Below, one piece after another: positions 9,458 through 18,249 of a DNA stretch of 64,000 nt. A model generated the notes under the pieces. The model worked only from the letters and a program-made list of their open reading frames with translations. It was not told the origin of the DNA and ran no database searches. The stretch covers positions 1 through 64,000 of the forward strand of contig CAWFPP010000026.1 of assembly GCA_963817735.1 (NCBI GenBank), in the 5' to 3' direction. A program made the translations under genes and the position numbers. The DNA is from Bog-473 sp963817735 (GTDB taxonomy: Bacteria; Actinomycetota; Acidimicrobiia; Acidimicrobiales; RAAP-2). Each line of letters starts with the position of its first letter. Positions within the stretch are counted from its first letter, which is position 1.

Positions 9458-11980
9458 TCATTCGGCCGCGATGGCGGCCAGCACGTCGAGCTTGGCCGCG
9501 CGCCGCGCCGGCCAGCTGGCGGCGAGCAGGCCCAACAGCGCGGCCAGGACGAGGAAGATCACCAGTTTTGAGAAGGGCACCACGGTGTTGGTGATGCCCT
9601 GCGAGTGCAACGCCGACACCAGAGCGATGCCCAGACCCGTCCCCACGATGATGCCGATGACGGCGCCGAACACGGCGAGGATCACCGACTCCGAGCGGAT
9701 CATGGCGCGGACCTGGCGCCGCCGCATGCCGACGGCGCGCAAGAGGCCGATCTCGTGGGTCCGCTCGAAGACCGACAGCATCAGCGTGTTGACGATCCCG
9801 ATGAGGGCGATGAGCACGGCCAGGGCGAGCAGGGCGTAGACGAGGCCGAGCAGCTGGTTGACCTGGGCCGACTCCGACGCCTCGAATTGGGCCCGGGACT
9901 GGACCTGGACGTTGGGGTAGGCGGCCAGGGACTTGGTGACCGCGGACTGCACACCGGCGCTCCCGTCCGTCTTGAGCAGCACCGCGCCGGGGAGCGGGTT
10001 CTGGAAGTGGCGCAGGAAGAACGCGTCGCTGACGAGGTACTTCCCGGCCAGAGCGTTGGGCTGGTAGATCCCGCCGATGCGCATGGTGGTCGGGCCCGTG
10101 AGCGCGAACCGCACAGGCACGGTGTCGCCGACGGCGAGGTGGTCCGAGCTGGCCGTGGTGGTGTCGATGAGCAGGTCGCCGGCGGCCAGCGCCCGGCTGC
10201 TGCCCGACGTCATGTTCAGAATGACGGTCTGGGAGAGGTTCTGCGTGCCGAGGCCGAGGATGGACTCAATGGAGCCCCGGACCGCGAACTGGTCGCCGTA
10301 GACGGTGTTCGTGGCCGTGACGCCCGGGACGCTGGACGCCACCTTCGGCACGGTGGTGCTGAAGGAGCCGGTTCCATTCTTGCTCGTCGTGGAGACGATC
10401 AGGTCCGCGCTGATGGCGTTGTCGACGCTACTCGTGGCCGAGCGCGACAGCGATGCTCCGAACACGGCGATCGCCGAGACAAGGGCCAACCCGACCATCA
10501 GGGCCGCCGACGTCTGCGCCGTGCGCCGGGGGCTGCGCATGGAGTTCTCCCGGCCCAGGCGCCCCGAGGTGCCGAGCAGGCGCGCCAGCGGGCGCCCGAT
10601 GACGCTCGCCATCGGTCGCGCCACCGCAGGTGCCAGCATGGCCACGCCCACGAAGATCAGCACCGCACCGAGGCCGACCAGCGCGATGGCCGGCTGCGTC
10701 AGCCCGACGGCGAGCAGCAGCACCCCGGCCACCGTGGCGACGCCGCCCCGGATGAAGCGGCGCCGCATGGGAACGTCGTCCTCGGCCTGGCGATCCGAAA
10801 CCGCCGCCACCGGGGCGATGCGCACGGCGCGGCGGGCCGGGCTGATGGCCGAGACCATTGTCACGCCGACACCCACCACGAGACACACGATGACCGTGCG
10901 CGCCTCGAACACGAGGGGGCCCGAGGGCAGCGTGACGCCGAAGCCGCTCAACAGCTTCTCGAGCCCGATGGCGGCGAGCACCCCCAGGCCGAGGCCGATC
11001 AGCGACGACACCAGACCGACGATGGCTGCCTCGCCGAGGACCGAACGGAACACCTGGCGCCGGCTCGCCCCCACGATGCGCAGCAGAGCCAGCTCCCGCG
11101 TGCGCTGGCCCACGATGATGGAGAAGGTGTTGAGGATCGTGAAGCCGCCGACGAACAGCGCGATGAAGGCGAAGACGAGCAACGCGGTGTTGAGGAAGCC
11201 CAGGGCCTGACCGATGGCGCTCGTCGCCTCGTTGACCACGGTCTGGCCCGTGACGACCTCGACACCGCGCGGCAGGGCCCGCGCGATGGCACTCTGCACG
11301 GTCGCCATGTCGGCGCCGGGCTTGGCCACGACATCGATGTCGTCGAATTGGCCCACCTCGCCCAAGAGCCTCTGGGCCGTGGGTGTGTCGAAGGCGGCGA
11401 GGGTGGCCCCGGCGAGGTTGTCTGCCGTCCCGAAGCGCGCCAGGCCCGTGATGGTGAAGGTCTGCGTCGGCCCCTGCAGCAGCACCCGCACCCGCTGGCC
11501 CACCTTGAAGCCGTACTTCTGCGCCGTGCCGAGGTCCATGACGACGTCGTCGGGCGTCGTTGGTGGCGCGCCCTGGACGAGCCGGAGCTCGGAGATCTGT
11601 GGATTTGTGTCGAAGGACAGGCCGAGGGTGGGCGCCCCTCCTGTCGAGATCGCCTTGCCGTCGGGTGCGATGTACTGGGCGTAGCCCGTGACGGAGCCGG
11701 CGGCCGCCTCCACGCCCGGGACACCCTGCACCGTGGCCACCAGCGACTCGGGGACGGGGTTGCGCGTCGCCGTGCCGCCGCTCCCGAACTGGGCCACGCC
11801 GCGCACCTGGAAGTCGATGTTCTGGTAGATGTTCCCAAACAGCGTGTCGAACGTGTTGTGCAGGGTGTCGGTGAGGACGAACGTCCCGGCGATGAACGTC
11901 ACGCCGAGCACGATGGCCAGCGCGGTCAGCGCCAGCCGGAGCTTGTGCGCGAGCAGACCCTTGATGGTGACCCGCCACAT
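9458..11980 (-). CDS. ABC transporter permease, MacB/FtsX family
   Basis: 840 residues. There are two FtsX-type permease modules, each with a TM helix, a large extracellular domain and a three-helix FtsX bundle. The first bundle contains FIALFVGGFTILNTFSII and GQRTRELALLRIVGASRRQV. The C-terminal one contains ALIGIVNTLMLSVFERTHE and IGLLRAVGMRRRQVRAMI. The N-terminus MWRVTIKGLLAHKLRLALTA is the usual cytoplasmic anchor. Such proteins extrude lipids, lipoproteins or peptides or drive mechanotransmission rather than form a classical pore. It starts 1 nt after the ATPase stop codon, so the two are translationally coupled. Confidence 0.92.
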   Translation of the reverse strand: MWRVTIKGLLAHKLRLALTALAIVLGVTFIAGTFVLTDTLHNTFDTLFGNIYQNIDFQVRGVAQFGSGGTATRNPVPESLVATVQGVPGVEAAAGSVTGYAQYIAPDGKAISTGGAPTLGLSFDTNPQISELRLVQGAPPTTPDDVVMDLGTAQKYGFKVGQRVRVLLQGPTQTFTITGLARFGTADNLAGATLAAFDTPTAQRLLGEVGQFDDIDVVAKPGADMATVQSAIARALPRGVEVVTGQTVVNEATSAIGQALGFLNTALLVFAFIALFVGGFTILNTFSIIVGQRTRELALLRIVGASRRQVFRSVLGEAAIVGLVSSLIGLGLGVLAAIGLEKLLSGFGVTLPSGPLVFEARTVIVCLVVGVGVTMVSAISPARRAVRIAPVAAVSDRQAEDDVPMRRRFIRGGVATVAGVLLLAVGLTQPAIALVGLGAVLIFVGVAMLAPAVARPMASVIGRPLARLLGTSGRLGRENSMRSPRRTAQTSAALMVGLALVSAIAVFGASLSRSATSSVDNAISADLIVSTTSKNGTGSFSTTVPKVASSVPGVTATNTVYGDQFAVRGSIESILGLGTQNLSQTVILNMTSGSSRALAAGDLLIDTTTASSDHLAVGDTVPVRFALTGPTTMRIGGIYQPNALAGKYLVSDAFFLRHFQNPLPGAVLLKTDGSAGVQSAVTKSLAAYPNVQVQSRAQFEASESAQVNQLLGLVYALLALAVLIALIGIVNTLMLSVFERTHEIGLLRAVGMRRRQVRAMIRSESVILAVFGAVIGIIVGTGLGIALVSALHSQGITNTVVPFSKLVIFLVLAALLGLLAASWPARRAAKLDVLAAIAAE

Positions 11981-11981
11981 A

Positions 11982-12746
11982 TCAGGAGCCCAACGTCCGG
12001 ATGCGCTCCAGGACCGAGTCGGCGGTGGGATCGGCGAGCTCGTCGACGATGTTGCCATCGGCGAGGAAGACGACCCGGTCGGCGTAGGACGCGCCGCGGG
12101 GGTCGTGGGTCACCATGACGATGGACTGGCCGAACTCGGTCACCGAGCGCCGCAGGAAGCCCAGCATCTCCGCGGAGGAGTTCGAGTCGAGGTTGCCGGT
12201 GGGCTCGTCGGCGAAAATGAGGTCGGGCCGGCTGATGAGGGCGCGGGCGCAGGCGCAGCGCTGCTGCTGCCCGCCCGACATCTCGGTGGGCCGGTGCGTG
12301 AGGCGGTCGGCGATGCCCAGCTGGTCGACCAGGTAGTCGAACCACTCCTGGTCGACCTTCTTCCCCGCCAGGTCGGCCGGCAGGGTGATGTTCTCGCCGG
12401 CGGTGAGCGTGGGGACGAGGTTGAACGACTGGAAGACGAAGCCGATCCGGTCGCGCCGCAGCTGGGTCAGGCCCTTGTCGTCGAGGTTCCCGACGTCGAG
12501 CTCGCCGACGAACGTGTGTCCCGACGTCGGACGGTCGAGACCGGCCATGCAGTGCATCAGCGTCGACTTGCCCGACCCAGACGGACCCATGACGGCGGTG
12601 AAGCGGCCCCGCTCGAACGTGACCGTGATGCCCGCCAGGGCGTGCACCGTCGCCTGCCCGGTGCCGTACGTCTTGCGCAGCTCGACGGCGTGGGCGGCCG
12701 GGGTGGCCGTCCGCGGTGCCGGGGTTTCCTGTTCGGTGAGCGCCAT
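11982..12746 (-). CDS. ABC transporter ATP-binding protein, MacB/LolD family
   Basis: 254 residues. Walker A is GPSGSGKS, the Q-loop FQSFNLVP, the signature SGGQQQR, Walker B LIFADEP, and the H-loop VTHDP. It energises the FtsX-type permease encoded immediately downstream. ATG 12746 has GAGGCAG upstream; an upstream in-frame ATG at 12788 is possible but lacks a ribosome site. CACARALISRPDL replaces the usual VAIARAL, a conservative change. Confidence 0.93.
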   Translation of the reverse strand: MALTEQETPAPRTATPAAHAVELRKTYGTGQATVHALAGITVTFERGRFTAVMGPSGSGKSTLMHCMAGLDRPTSGHTFVGELDVGNLDDKGLTQLRRDRIGFVFQSFNLVPTLTAGENITLPADLAGKKVDQEWFDYLVDQLGIADRLTHRPTEMSGGQQQRCACARALISRPDLIFADEPTGNLDSNSSAEMLGFLRRSVTEFGQSIVMVTHDPRGASYADRVVFLADGNIVDELADPTADSVLERIRTLGS

Positions 12747-13218
12747 GCTGCCTCGTTTCGTCGTTGCCCGGCGGACGGTCGGCTCCATGCTGCCAGCCTG
12801 GCGGCCCCCGGCCCGACCGTGAATCCGGCAACACCCTGGCCCGACCCTCAGCGCGGCGCGGGGAACTCAGGGATGTCCCTGAGGCCGCGCCGGGCCGACT
12901 GCCTCGGTCCCACGGGGGAACGGCTGTGTGGAGCGGAGAGATTGGACCCTTGGCGCGGCAGGTGCCGCCCTCCACCTTGAGGCGCGCCACGAGCAGGACC
13001 GGCCGGTTCCTCACGGAGCAAGTGAGCTACCCGGGGGGGAGTTCGCTCTGCGACATGACGGCGGCGTCCGCTGGTTGAGCCCGCGGCACATCGGGGCCAT
13101 GACTGGTGCTAGCCCCAGGCCCGGACGCCCGGTAGCGGCATTCCCCACGTCGCCGCGGCCCCTCATGCTGGGAGCTACGCGGCGCGGAACGTCCGGCCCC
13201 GGTTGTGGAAGGAGAGCC
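12747..13218. other. 472-bp divergent intergenic region
   Basis: This region separates the FtsX-type ABC pair (minus) from the ABC-2 operon (plus). No convincing gene is seen. It contains the palindrome at 12855-12891, and GGAAGGAG serves the downstream ATG at 13219. Confidence 0.6.
12855..12891. promoter_or_regulatory. Nested palindrome, candidate operator
   Basis: CTCAGGGA (12866-12873), TG, then TCCCTGAG (12876-12883) is a perfect 8-bp inverted repeat. Outer arms GGCGCGG (12855-12861) and CCGCGCC (12885-12891) extend it imperfectly. Its position between two divergent transporter operons suggests a regulator site; it could alternatively form an mRNA hairpin. Confidence 0.4.
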
Positions 13219-14163
13219 ATGATCGTCACCCACGGGCTGACGAAGCGCTACGGCAAGATGCTGGCCGTCGACAACCTGAGCTTCACGGTGCCTGCCGGCG
13301 TGGTCACCGGCTTTCTCGGCCCGAACGGGTCGGGGAAGTCCACCTCGATGCGCATGGTCCTCGGGCTTGACAGGCCCGACGCCGGCTCGGCGCTCGTCAA
13401 CGGGCACGTGTACGACGAGTTGTCGTGGCCATTGCGCGAGGTAGGTGCGCTCCTCGACGCAAAGGCCTTCCACCCCGGCCGCAGCGCCCGGAACCACCTG
13501 CGTTGGCTGGCCCAGACCAACGACATCCCCGAGACGCGCGTCGACGCGGTGCTCGACACCGTCGGGCTCACGGCGGTCGCCGACCGCCGGGCCGGGAAGT
13601 TCTCGCTAGGCATGGGACAGCGGCTGGGTATCGCCAGCGCGCTCCTCGGCGACCCCGGGGTTCTGCTCTTCGACGAGCCGGTCAACGGCCTCGACCCAGA
13701 AGGCATCCGCTGGGTCCGGCACCTGTTGCGGGACCTGGCCGCCGAGGGACGCACCGTGCTGGTGTCGAGCCACCTCATCAACGAAATGGCCTTAACCGCA
13801 GACCGGCTCGTCGTCATCGGCCGTGGGACGTTGATCGCCGAGACGACCGTCGACGACTTCGTGGCGCGTCATCAGAGCGACGGCGTCCGCGTCGTGACCC
13901 CGACACCCCAGCGCTTCGTCGCCGCACTCTCCCGGGCCGGAGCCCGGCCTGCTGTGCAGGTCGACGGGGCCATCGTGGTCTCCGGATTCTCCTCCGCCGA
14001 GGTCGGCGAGCTGGCGGCCGATCAGGAGCTCACCATGCACGAGCTCACTCCCCTGCGGGCCTCACTCGAAGACGTCTTCATGGAGCTGACCAGCGACTCT
14101 GTCGAGTACCGCTCACACAACGCGGATCAGCTGGCAGCGCATGACGCGCTGCCAGTCCGCTGA
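13219..14163 (+). CDS. ABC-2 type transporter ATP-binding protein
   Basis: 314 residues. Walker A is GPNGSGKS, followed by a short ABC-2-type helical region, the signature SLGMGQR, Walker B VLLFDEP, the D-loop NGLDPEG and the H-loop SSHL. The roughly 85-residue C-terminal tail ends ASLEDVFMELT, the usual end of drug- or bacitracin-export ATPases of this class. ATG 13219 follows GGAAGGAGAG. It is first gene of a four-gene operon with a permease, a sensor kinase and a response regulator. Confidence 0.93.
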   Translation: MIVTHGLTKRYGKMLAVDNLSFTVPAGVVTGFLGPNGSGKSTSMRMVLGLDRPDAGSALVNGHVYDELSWPLREVGALLDAKAFHPGRSARNHLRWLAQTNDIPETRVDAVLDTVGLTAVADRRAGKFSLGMGQRLGIASALLGDPGVLLFDEPVNGLDPEGIRWVRHLLRDLAAEGRTVLVSSHLINEMALTADRLVVIGRGTLIAETTVDDFVARHQSDGVRVVTPTPQRFVAALSRAGARPAVQVDGAIVVSGFSSAEVGELAADQELTMHELTPLRASLEDVFMELTSDSVEYRSHNADQLAAHDALPVR

Positions 14164-14174
14164 AAGGAACTTTG

Positions 14175-15005
14175 ATGACGACCATCCCCGTTCGAACAAC
14201 TCTGCCCGTCCGGGCCGGTGCGCCCGTCGCCGGGTCCGGGCGCTGGCACGCCGGACTGCCTCAGATCATGCGGGCCGAGTGGACCAAGCTCGTTTCGTTG
14301 CGATCAACCCGGTGGACGCTCCTCATCACCGCGGTAGGGACACTGCTCGTCACCTTCCTGGCCACCCACGGCGTCCTGCACCACTCCAAAGCGTGGTACC
14401 AGCAGGGATTCGATCCGACCAACCAGTCCCTCGCCGGTCTCGCCATCGGATCACTCACCTTGGGCGTGCTCGGCATCCTGGCTATCAGCGGGGAGTACGG
14501 CACCGGCACGATCCGCTCGTCACTCGCCGCCATGCCGCGGCGCGGCGTGTTCCTGACGGCCAAGGTCGCGGTCGTCGGGCTCTCGACGCTGGTCATCGGC
14601 GAAGCGCTCAGTTTCATCTCCTTCTTCGAGGGTCAGGCCGTACTCAGAGGTGGCGCGCCGACCGCTTCCCTCGGCCAGCCGGGCGTGCTGCGGGCAGTGG
14701 CGCTCTCAGGCGCATTTCTCGCTCTCTTCGCGCTTCTCGGTTTGGGCATCGGCACGGTCGTCCGTCACACCGCCGGGGCGATCGCCGTCTTCGCCGGCGT
14801 GACCTTCTTGGTCCCGATCCTGTTCAACTCCATCTCGCACGGCATCTCCCGTTTTGCCCCCGAACTCATCTTCGCCAACTCAATCGCGGCAGTCGATCGG
14901 CAATCGAACGCCGTGTCGGTCACACTTGGGGTCGTGCTCATGCTCGCGTATTGCGCCACCGCGCTGGGGCTGGGCGCCCTTCTGCTCGACCGGCGGGACG
15001 CGTGA
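14175..15005 (+). CDS. ABC-2 family transporter permease
   Basis: 276 residues with six predicted TM helices (for example SLTLGVLGILAISGEYGTGT, ALSGAFLALFALLGLGIGTV, VTLGVVLMLAYCATALGLGA). The GEYGTGTIRSSLAAMPRR loop is typical of actinobacterial ABC-2 permeases. ATG 14175 sits 5-6 nt after AAAGGAAC; TTG 14172 is the alternative. It overlaps the kinase gene by 4 nt (GTGA), so the transporter and sensor are co-translated. Confidence 0.9.
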   Translation: MTTIPVRTTLPVRAGAPVAGSGRWHAGLPQIMRAEWTKLVSLRSTRWTLLITAVGTLLVTFLATHGVLHHSKAWYQQGFDPTNQSLAGLAIGSLTLGVLGILAISGEYGTGTIRSSLAAMPRRGVFLTAKVAVVGLSTLVIGEALSFISFFEGQAVLRGGAPTASLGQPGVLRAVALSGAFLALFALLGLGIGTVVRHTAGAIAVFAGVTFLVPILFNSISHGISRFAPELIFANSIAAVDRQSNAVSVTLGVVLMLAYCATALGLGALLLDRRDA

Positions 15006-16402
15006 CGCCCGACTCGAGCAAGGACAGCAGCGTCAGGGTGCGGATCGGCGGGCGAGAGCTCTCGATGGCCGTGACCGAGGGGCAGAAGCTCCGCCTGAAG
15101 GCGCTCGCAGACATGGTGCTGCACGAGCCCTTCACCGCGCGTCCGTGGAAGGAGTTGGCTTTCTTCTTGCTGGGTTGCGGCCTGGCCGGGGTCGGGTTGG
15201 CCTTCGTCGCCTTCACCATGGGTGCCGGTGTCATCCTGGCCATCACCATCTTCGGTCTGGCCATTCTCGCCCTCTCACTGCGGAGCGCCCGCGGCATCGG
15301 CGGACTGCAGCGGAGCCTGGCGCGGAACATGCTCGGCGAAGAGGTGGAGGACCCGGAGCCCTTCCTCGGGCGCCCTGGGTTCTTCGGCTGGCTCGGGTCC
15401 CGTCTGCGCGATCGCGTGGCGTGGCGCAGCGTTGCCTACCTGGCGCTCAAGGTGCCCTGGTCCATCCTGGGCGTGTTCGTTGCGTTCAGCCTGTGGTGGG
15501 ATGCGTTCGTCCTTCTGACGCTCCCCCTCTTCGGGCACGGCGGCGGGTCGCCGGTGTGGGGACTCGTGTCGAACTTCTTTCCCACGCAGGACTTCAACGG
15601 CTTCAACGGCGGAGGGTTCACGCGGGACCTCGCCGGCTTCGTCTTGGGCGGCATCTTCTTCTTCGCGGCCCCCTGGGTCATGCGGGGCTTCGTCAACGTC
15701 GACCGGCAGATGATCCGCAGCCTGCTCGGGCCCGACCCGATGGCCACGCGCGTGCGCTCCCTCGAACAGGCCCGGACCCAGACGGTTGACGCCTCGGCCG
15801 CCACGCTGCGGCGCATCGAGCGCGACCTGCACGACGGCACCCAGGCCCAACTGGTGGCGCTCGCCATGCGCCTCGGCATGGCGAAGGAGAAGCTCGAGGT
15901 CGACTCCGAGCATGTCGATCTCGAGCGGGTCCGCGAACTGATCGACGCGGCGCACCGGGGCGCCAAGGAGGCCATCGCCGAGCTGCGCGACATCGCGCGC
16001 GGCATCCATCCCCCCGCGCTCGACATTGGATTGGAAGGCGCGCTGGCCACTCTCGCCGCCCGCAGCGCGGTGCCCACCGAGCTCTCCGTCACCATGCAGG
16101 CGCGGCCGACGCCCGCCATCGAGGCCATCGCCTACTTCTGCGTGGCCGAGCTCTTGGCCAATGTCGCCCAGCACGCACAGGCCTCGCGGGCATCGGTCTT
16201 CTGCACGCAGCAGGGATCGTGGTTGCGTCTCGTCGTGCGCGACGACGGGACCGGTGGGGCGCAGCTGACCACGGTCGGGTCCTCGTCCAGCGGCCTCGCC
16301 GGCCTGGCCGACCGGGTCCACGCTGTCGACGGACAGCTGTATCTCGTCAGCCCTCCCGGGGGGCCCACTGTCGTCACCGTCGACCTCCCGCTCGCCACCT
16401 GA
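15002..16402 (+). CDS. Sensor histidine kinase, NarL-type (HisKA_3)
   Basis: 466 residues. The N-terminal half holds four TM helices in two pairs, forming a membrane sensor region with a short glycine/phenylalanine-rich loop (FNGFNGGGFTRDL). The dimerisation box ERDLHDGTQAQLVAL carries the phospho-His. The ATPase domain has VAELLANVAQHAQAS (N box) and DDGTGG (G1). GTG 15002 overlaps the permease stop. The gene runs into the response regulator with a TGATG overlap. It probably senses envelope stress or a drug and controls the adjacent ABC transporter (inference from operon structure). Confidence 0.92.
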   Translation: MTPDSSKDSSVRVRIGGRELSMAVTEGQKLRLKALADMVLHEPFTARPWKELAFFLLGCGLAGVGLAFVAFTMGAGVILAITIFGLAILALSLRSARGIGGLQRSLARNMLGEEVEDPEPFLGRPGFFGWLGSRLRDRVAWRSVAYLALKVPWSILGVFVAFSLWWDAFVLLTLPLFGHGGGSPVWGLVSNFFPTQDFNGFNGGGFTRDLAGFVLGGIFFFAAPWVMRGFVNVDRQMIRSLLGPDPMATRVRSLEQARTQTVDASAATLRRIERDLHDGTQAQLVALAMRLGMAKEKLEVDSEHVDLERVRELIDAAHRGAKEAIAELRDIARGIHPPALDIGLEGALATLAARSAVPTELSVTMQARPTPAIEAIAYFCVAELLANVAQHAQASRASVFCTQQGSWLRLVVRDDGTGGAQLTTVGSSSSGLAGLADRVHAVDGQLYLVSPPGGPTVVTVDLPLAT

Positions 16403-17058
16403 TGGTCGGCTCGCTCCGCATTGCTATCGCCGAGGACTCGGCCATCCTGCGTGACGGCCTCGTCCAGCTGCTGGTCGACCGGGGTTTCACCATCACCGGA
16501 GCCGTCGGGGATCCCGCCGCGCTGCGCAGCTCCGTGGCGCAGAACCCCCCGGATGTCGCCGTGATCGACATCCGCATGCCACCGACCTTCACCGACGAGG
16601 GCCTCCGCCTGGCGCTGGAGCTGCGCGCCCGCCACGAGGGGCTCGGCATCCTGTTGTTCTCCCAATACATCGAGACGCGCTACGCCGCCGACCTGCTCGC
16701 AGACGACGCCGCCGGAATCGGCTACCTGCTCAAGGACCGGGTGGCCGACGTCAGCGACTTCGTCGAAGCGCTCGAACGCGTCGCCGTAGGAGGTACCGCA
16801 TTGGACCCTGAAGTCGTCACGCAACTCCTTGGCGCCACGCGGCAAACCGATTCCCTGTCCGTCCTCACCGTGCGCGAGCGCGAGGTCCTCTCCCTGATGG
16901 CCGAGGGCCGGTCCAATGCCGCCATCGCCAACGCGCTCGTCGTGAGCGAGGGCGCGGTCGAAAAGCACGTCGCCAACATCTTCGCCAAGCTCGATCTGCC
17001 GGTCTCGGAGAAGGACCATCGGCGTGTCCTGGCGGTGCTCCGCTTCCTGGAGTCTTGA
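16402..17058 (+). CDS. NarL/LuxR-family response regulator
   Basis: 218 residues. The receiver domain has acidic residues AEDS, phospho-acceptor VIDIRMPP, and the switch Thr/Ser at FSQY and Lys at LLKDRV. The LuxR-type HTH (about 152-215) contains LTVREREVLSLMAEGRSN and the recognition helix VSEGAVEKHVANIFAKL. ATG 16402 overlaps the kinase stop. It is the cognate partner of that kinase and probably regulates its own operon. Confidence 0.95.
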   Translation: MVGSLRIAIAEDSAILRDGLVQLLVDRGFTITGAVGDPAALRSSVAQNPPDVAVIDIRMPPTFTDEGLRLALELRARHEGLGILLFSQYIETRYAADLLADDAAGIGYLLKDRVADVSDFVEALERVAVGGTALDPEVVTQLLGATRQTDSLSVLTVREREVLSLMAEGRSNAAIANALVVSEGAVEKHVANIFAKLDLPVSEKDHRRVLAVLRFLES

Positions 17059-17165
17059 GGAACCTCCTCAGCGAGGGCCCCGCAACCACCGTCGGCCTGG
17101 GCCGACGCGCCGCCATCAGCCCGAATCGACGCGACGATTGCCCCGCCAGGTAGAAAGGGCGGGTG

Positions 17166-18182
17166 ATGAAGGTGATCCGTGGGGGATTCGCGAGCCGGAA
17201 GACGCCTTCGGTCGGCCTCGTGCTGGGTGCCGGGGGCGTCGTCGGCCAGGCGTACCAGGCCGGGGTCCTGTCGGCCCTGCAACGCGAGACCGGCTGGGAC
17301 CCCCGTGCGGCGACCATCGTCGTCGGCACCTCCGCCGGTTCGGTCACCGCTGCGGCCCTGCGGGTCGGGGTGCCCGCCACGGACCTGGCGGCGTCGCTCT
17401 ACGGCGTGCCCACGTCGCGCCGCGGTGGCGCCATCCTCCGTCGCATCCTGCCGGCCGACGGTGAACCACTCCCCACCCCCTCCGTCGGCACGTTGTTGCG
17501 CCCATGGAACCTCCCGTCCCCCGCGCTCATCACGCGGGTACTGCGGCGCCCCCTGGCGTTCCGGCCCGACGTGGCGGCCATGACGCTGCTCCCGAGGGGT
17601 CGGATCGACATCTCGGAGCGGGCCCGTGGACTCGACAAGCACATGGGGAGTCGCTGGCCCGACGGGCTGCGGATCTGCACCGTGCGCCGCTCCGACGGCG
17701 CCAGAGTCGTCTTCGGTCGGGACGGCGCCCCTCCGGCGCGCCTGGCCGCCGCGGTCCTGGCGTCGTGCGCCATTCCCGGCTACTTCCAGCCGGTCGACAT
17801 CGGGGGCACCGAGTACGTCGACGGGGGCGTGCATTCGGCGACCAACGCGGACGTCCTGCGGTCCGAGCAGCTCGACGTGGTGGTCGTCATCTCCTCCATG
17901 TCGGCGGCGCACGGCAGCGCCAACGGGGCCGACGGCTGGCTCCGGCGCACAGTGCACCGCCGCATCGAGCGCGAAATCGCCCGCCTTCAGGAGGCCGGAT
18001 TCGTCGTGCTCAGCCTCGAGCCGGGTACCGAATCCCGCCGGGCCATGGGGCTGCGGGCGATGGCCGAGGACCGGAGCCCCCAGGTGATCGAGGCCGCGTA
18101 CGAAGAGACCCGGGAGCTGATTCTCGCCAGCCCCGACCTCGCTTCGCTGGGCAGCCCGGTGGCCGCCGCGTCCGCCGGCTGA
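17166..18182 (+). CDS. Patatin-like phospholipase / NTE-family esterase
   Basis: 338 residues. Patatin fold signatures: oxyanion loop GAGGVVGQAYQAG, nucleophile elbow GTSAGS with the catalytic Ser, and the dyad Asp in YVDGGVHSATN. A hydrolase acting on lipid acyl esters. ATG 17166 lies 7-8 nt after AAAGGG; GTG 17163 is also possible. It is followed within 70 nt by a wax-ester synthase/DGAT gene, suggesting a lipid-turnover pair. Confidence 0.9.
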   Translation: MKVIRGGFASRKTPSVGLVLGAGGVVGQAYQAGVLSALQRETGWDPRAATIVVGTSAGSVTAAALRVGVPATDLAASLYGVPTSRRGGAILRRILPADGEPLPTPSVGTLLRPWNLPSPALITRVLRRPLAFRPDVAAMTLLPRGRIDISERARGLDKHMGSRWPDGLRICTVRRSDGARVVFGRDGAPPARLAAAVLASCAIPGYFQPVDIGGTEYVDGGVHSATNADVLRSEQLDVVVVISSMSAAHGSANGADGWLRRTVHRRIEREIARLQEAGFVVLSLEPGTESRRAMGLRAMAEDRSPQVIEAAYEETRELILASPDLASLGSPVAAASAG

Positions 18183-18249
18183 ACCCCGGGGACGACCACC
18201 TCCCCCGGGGTAGGCTCCGCAGCAACGGATGTCGGTGAAGGGAGGGTCG

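Noticed and set aside
9605..12118. An 837-codon open frame on the plus strand antisense to the ABC permease
   Set aside because: Its protein is His/Asp/Arg-rich with no hydrophobic core, the usual shadow of high-GC coding. The minus strand encodes a clear FtsX-type permease.
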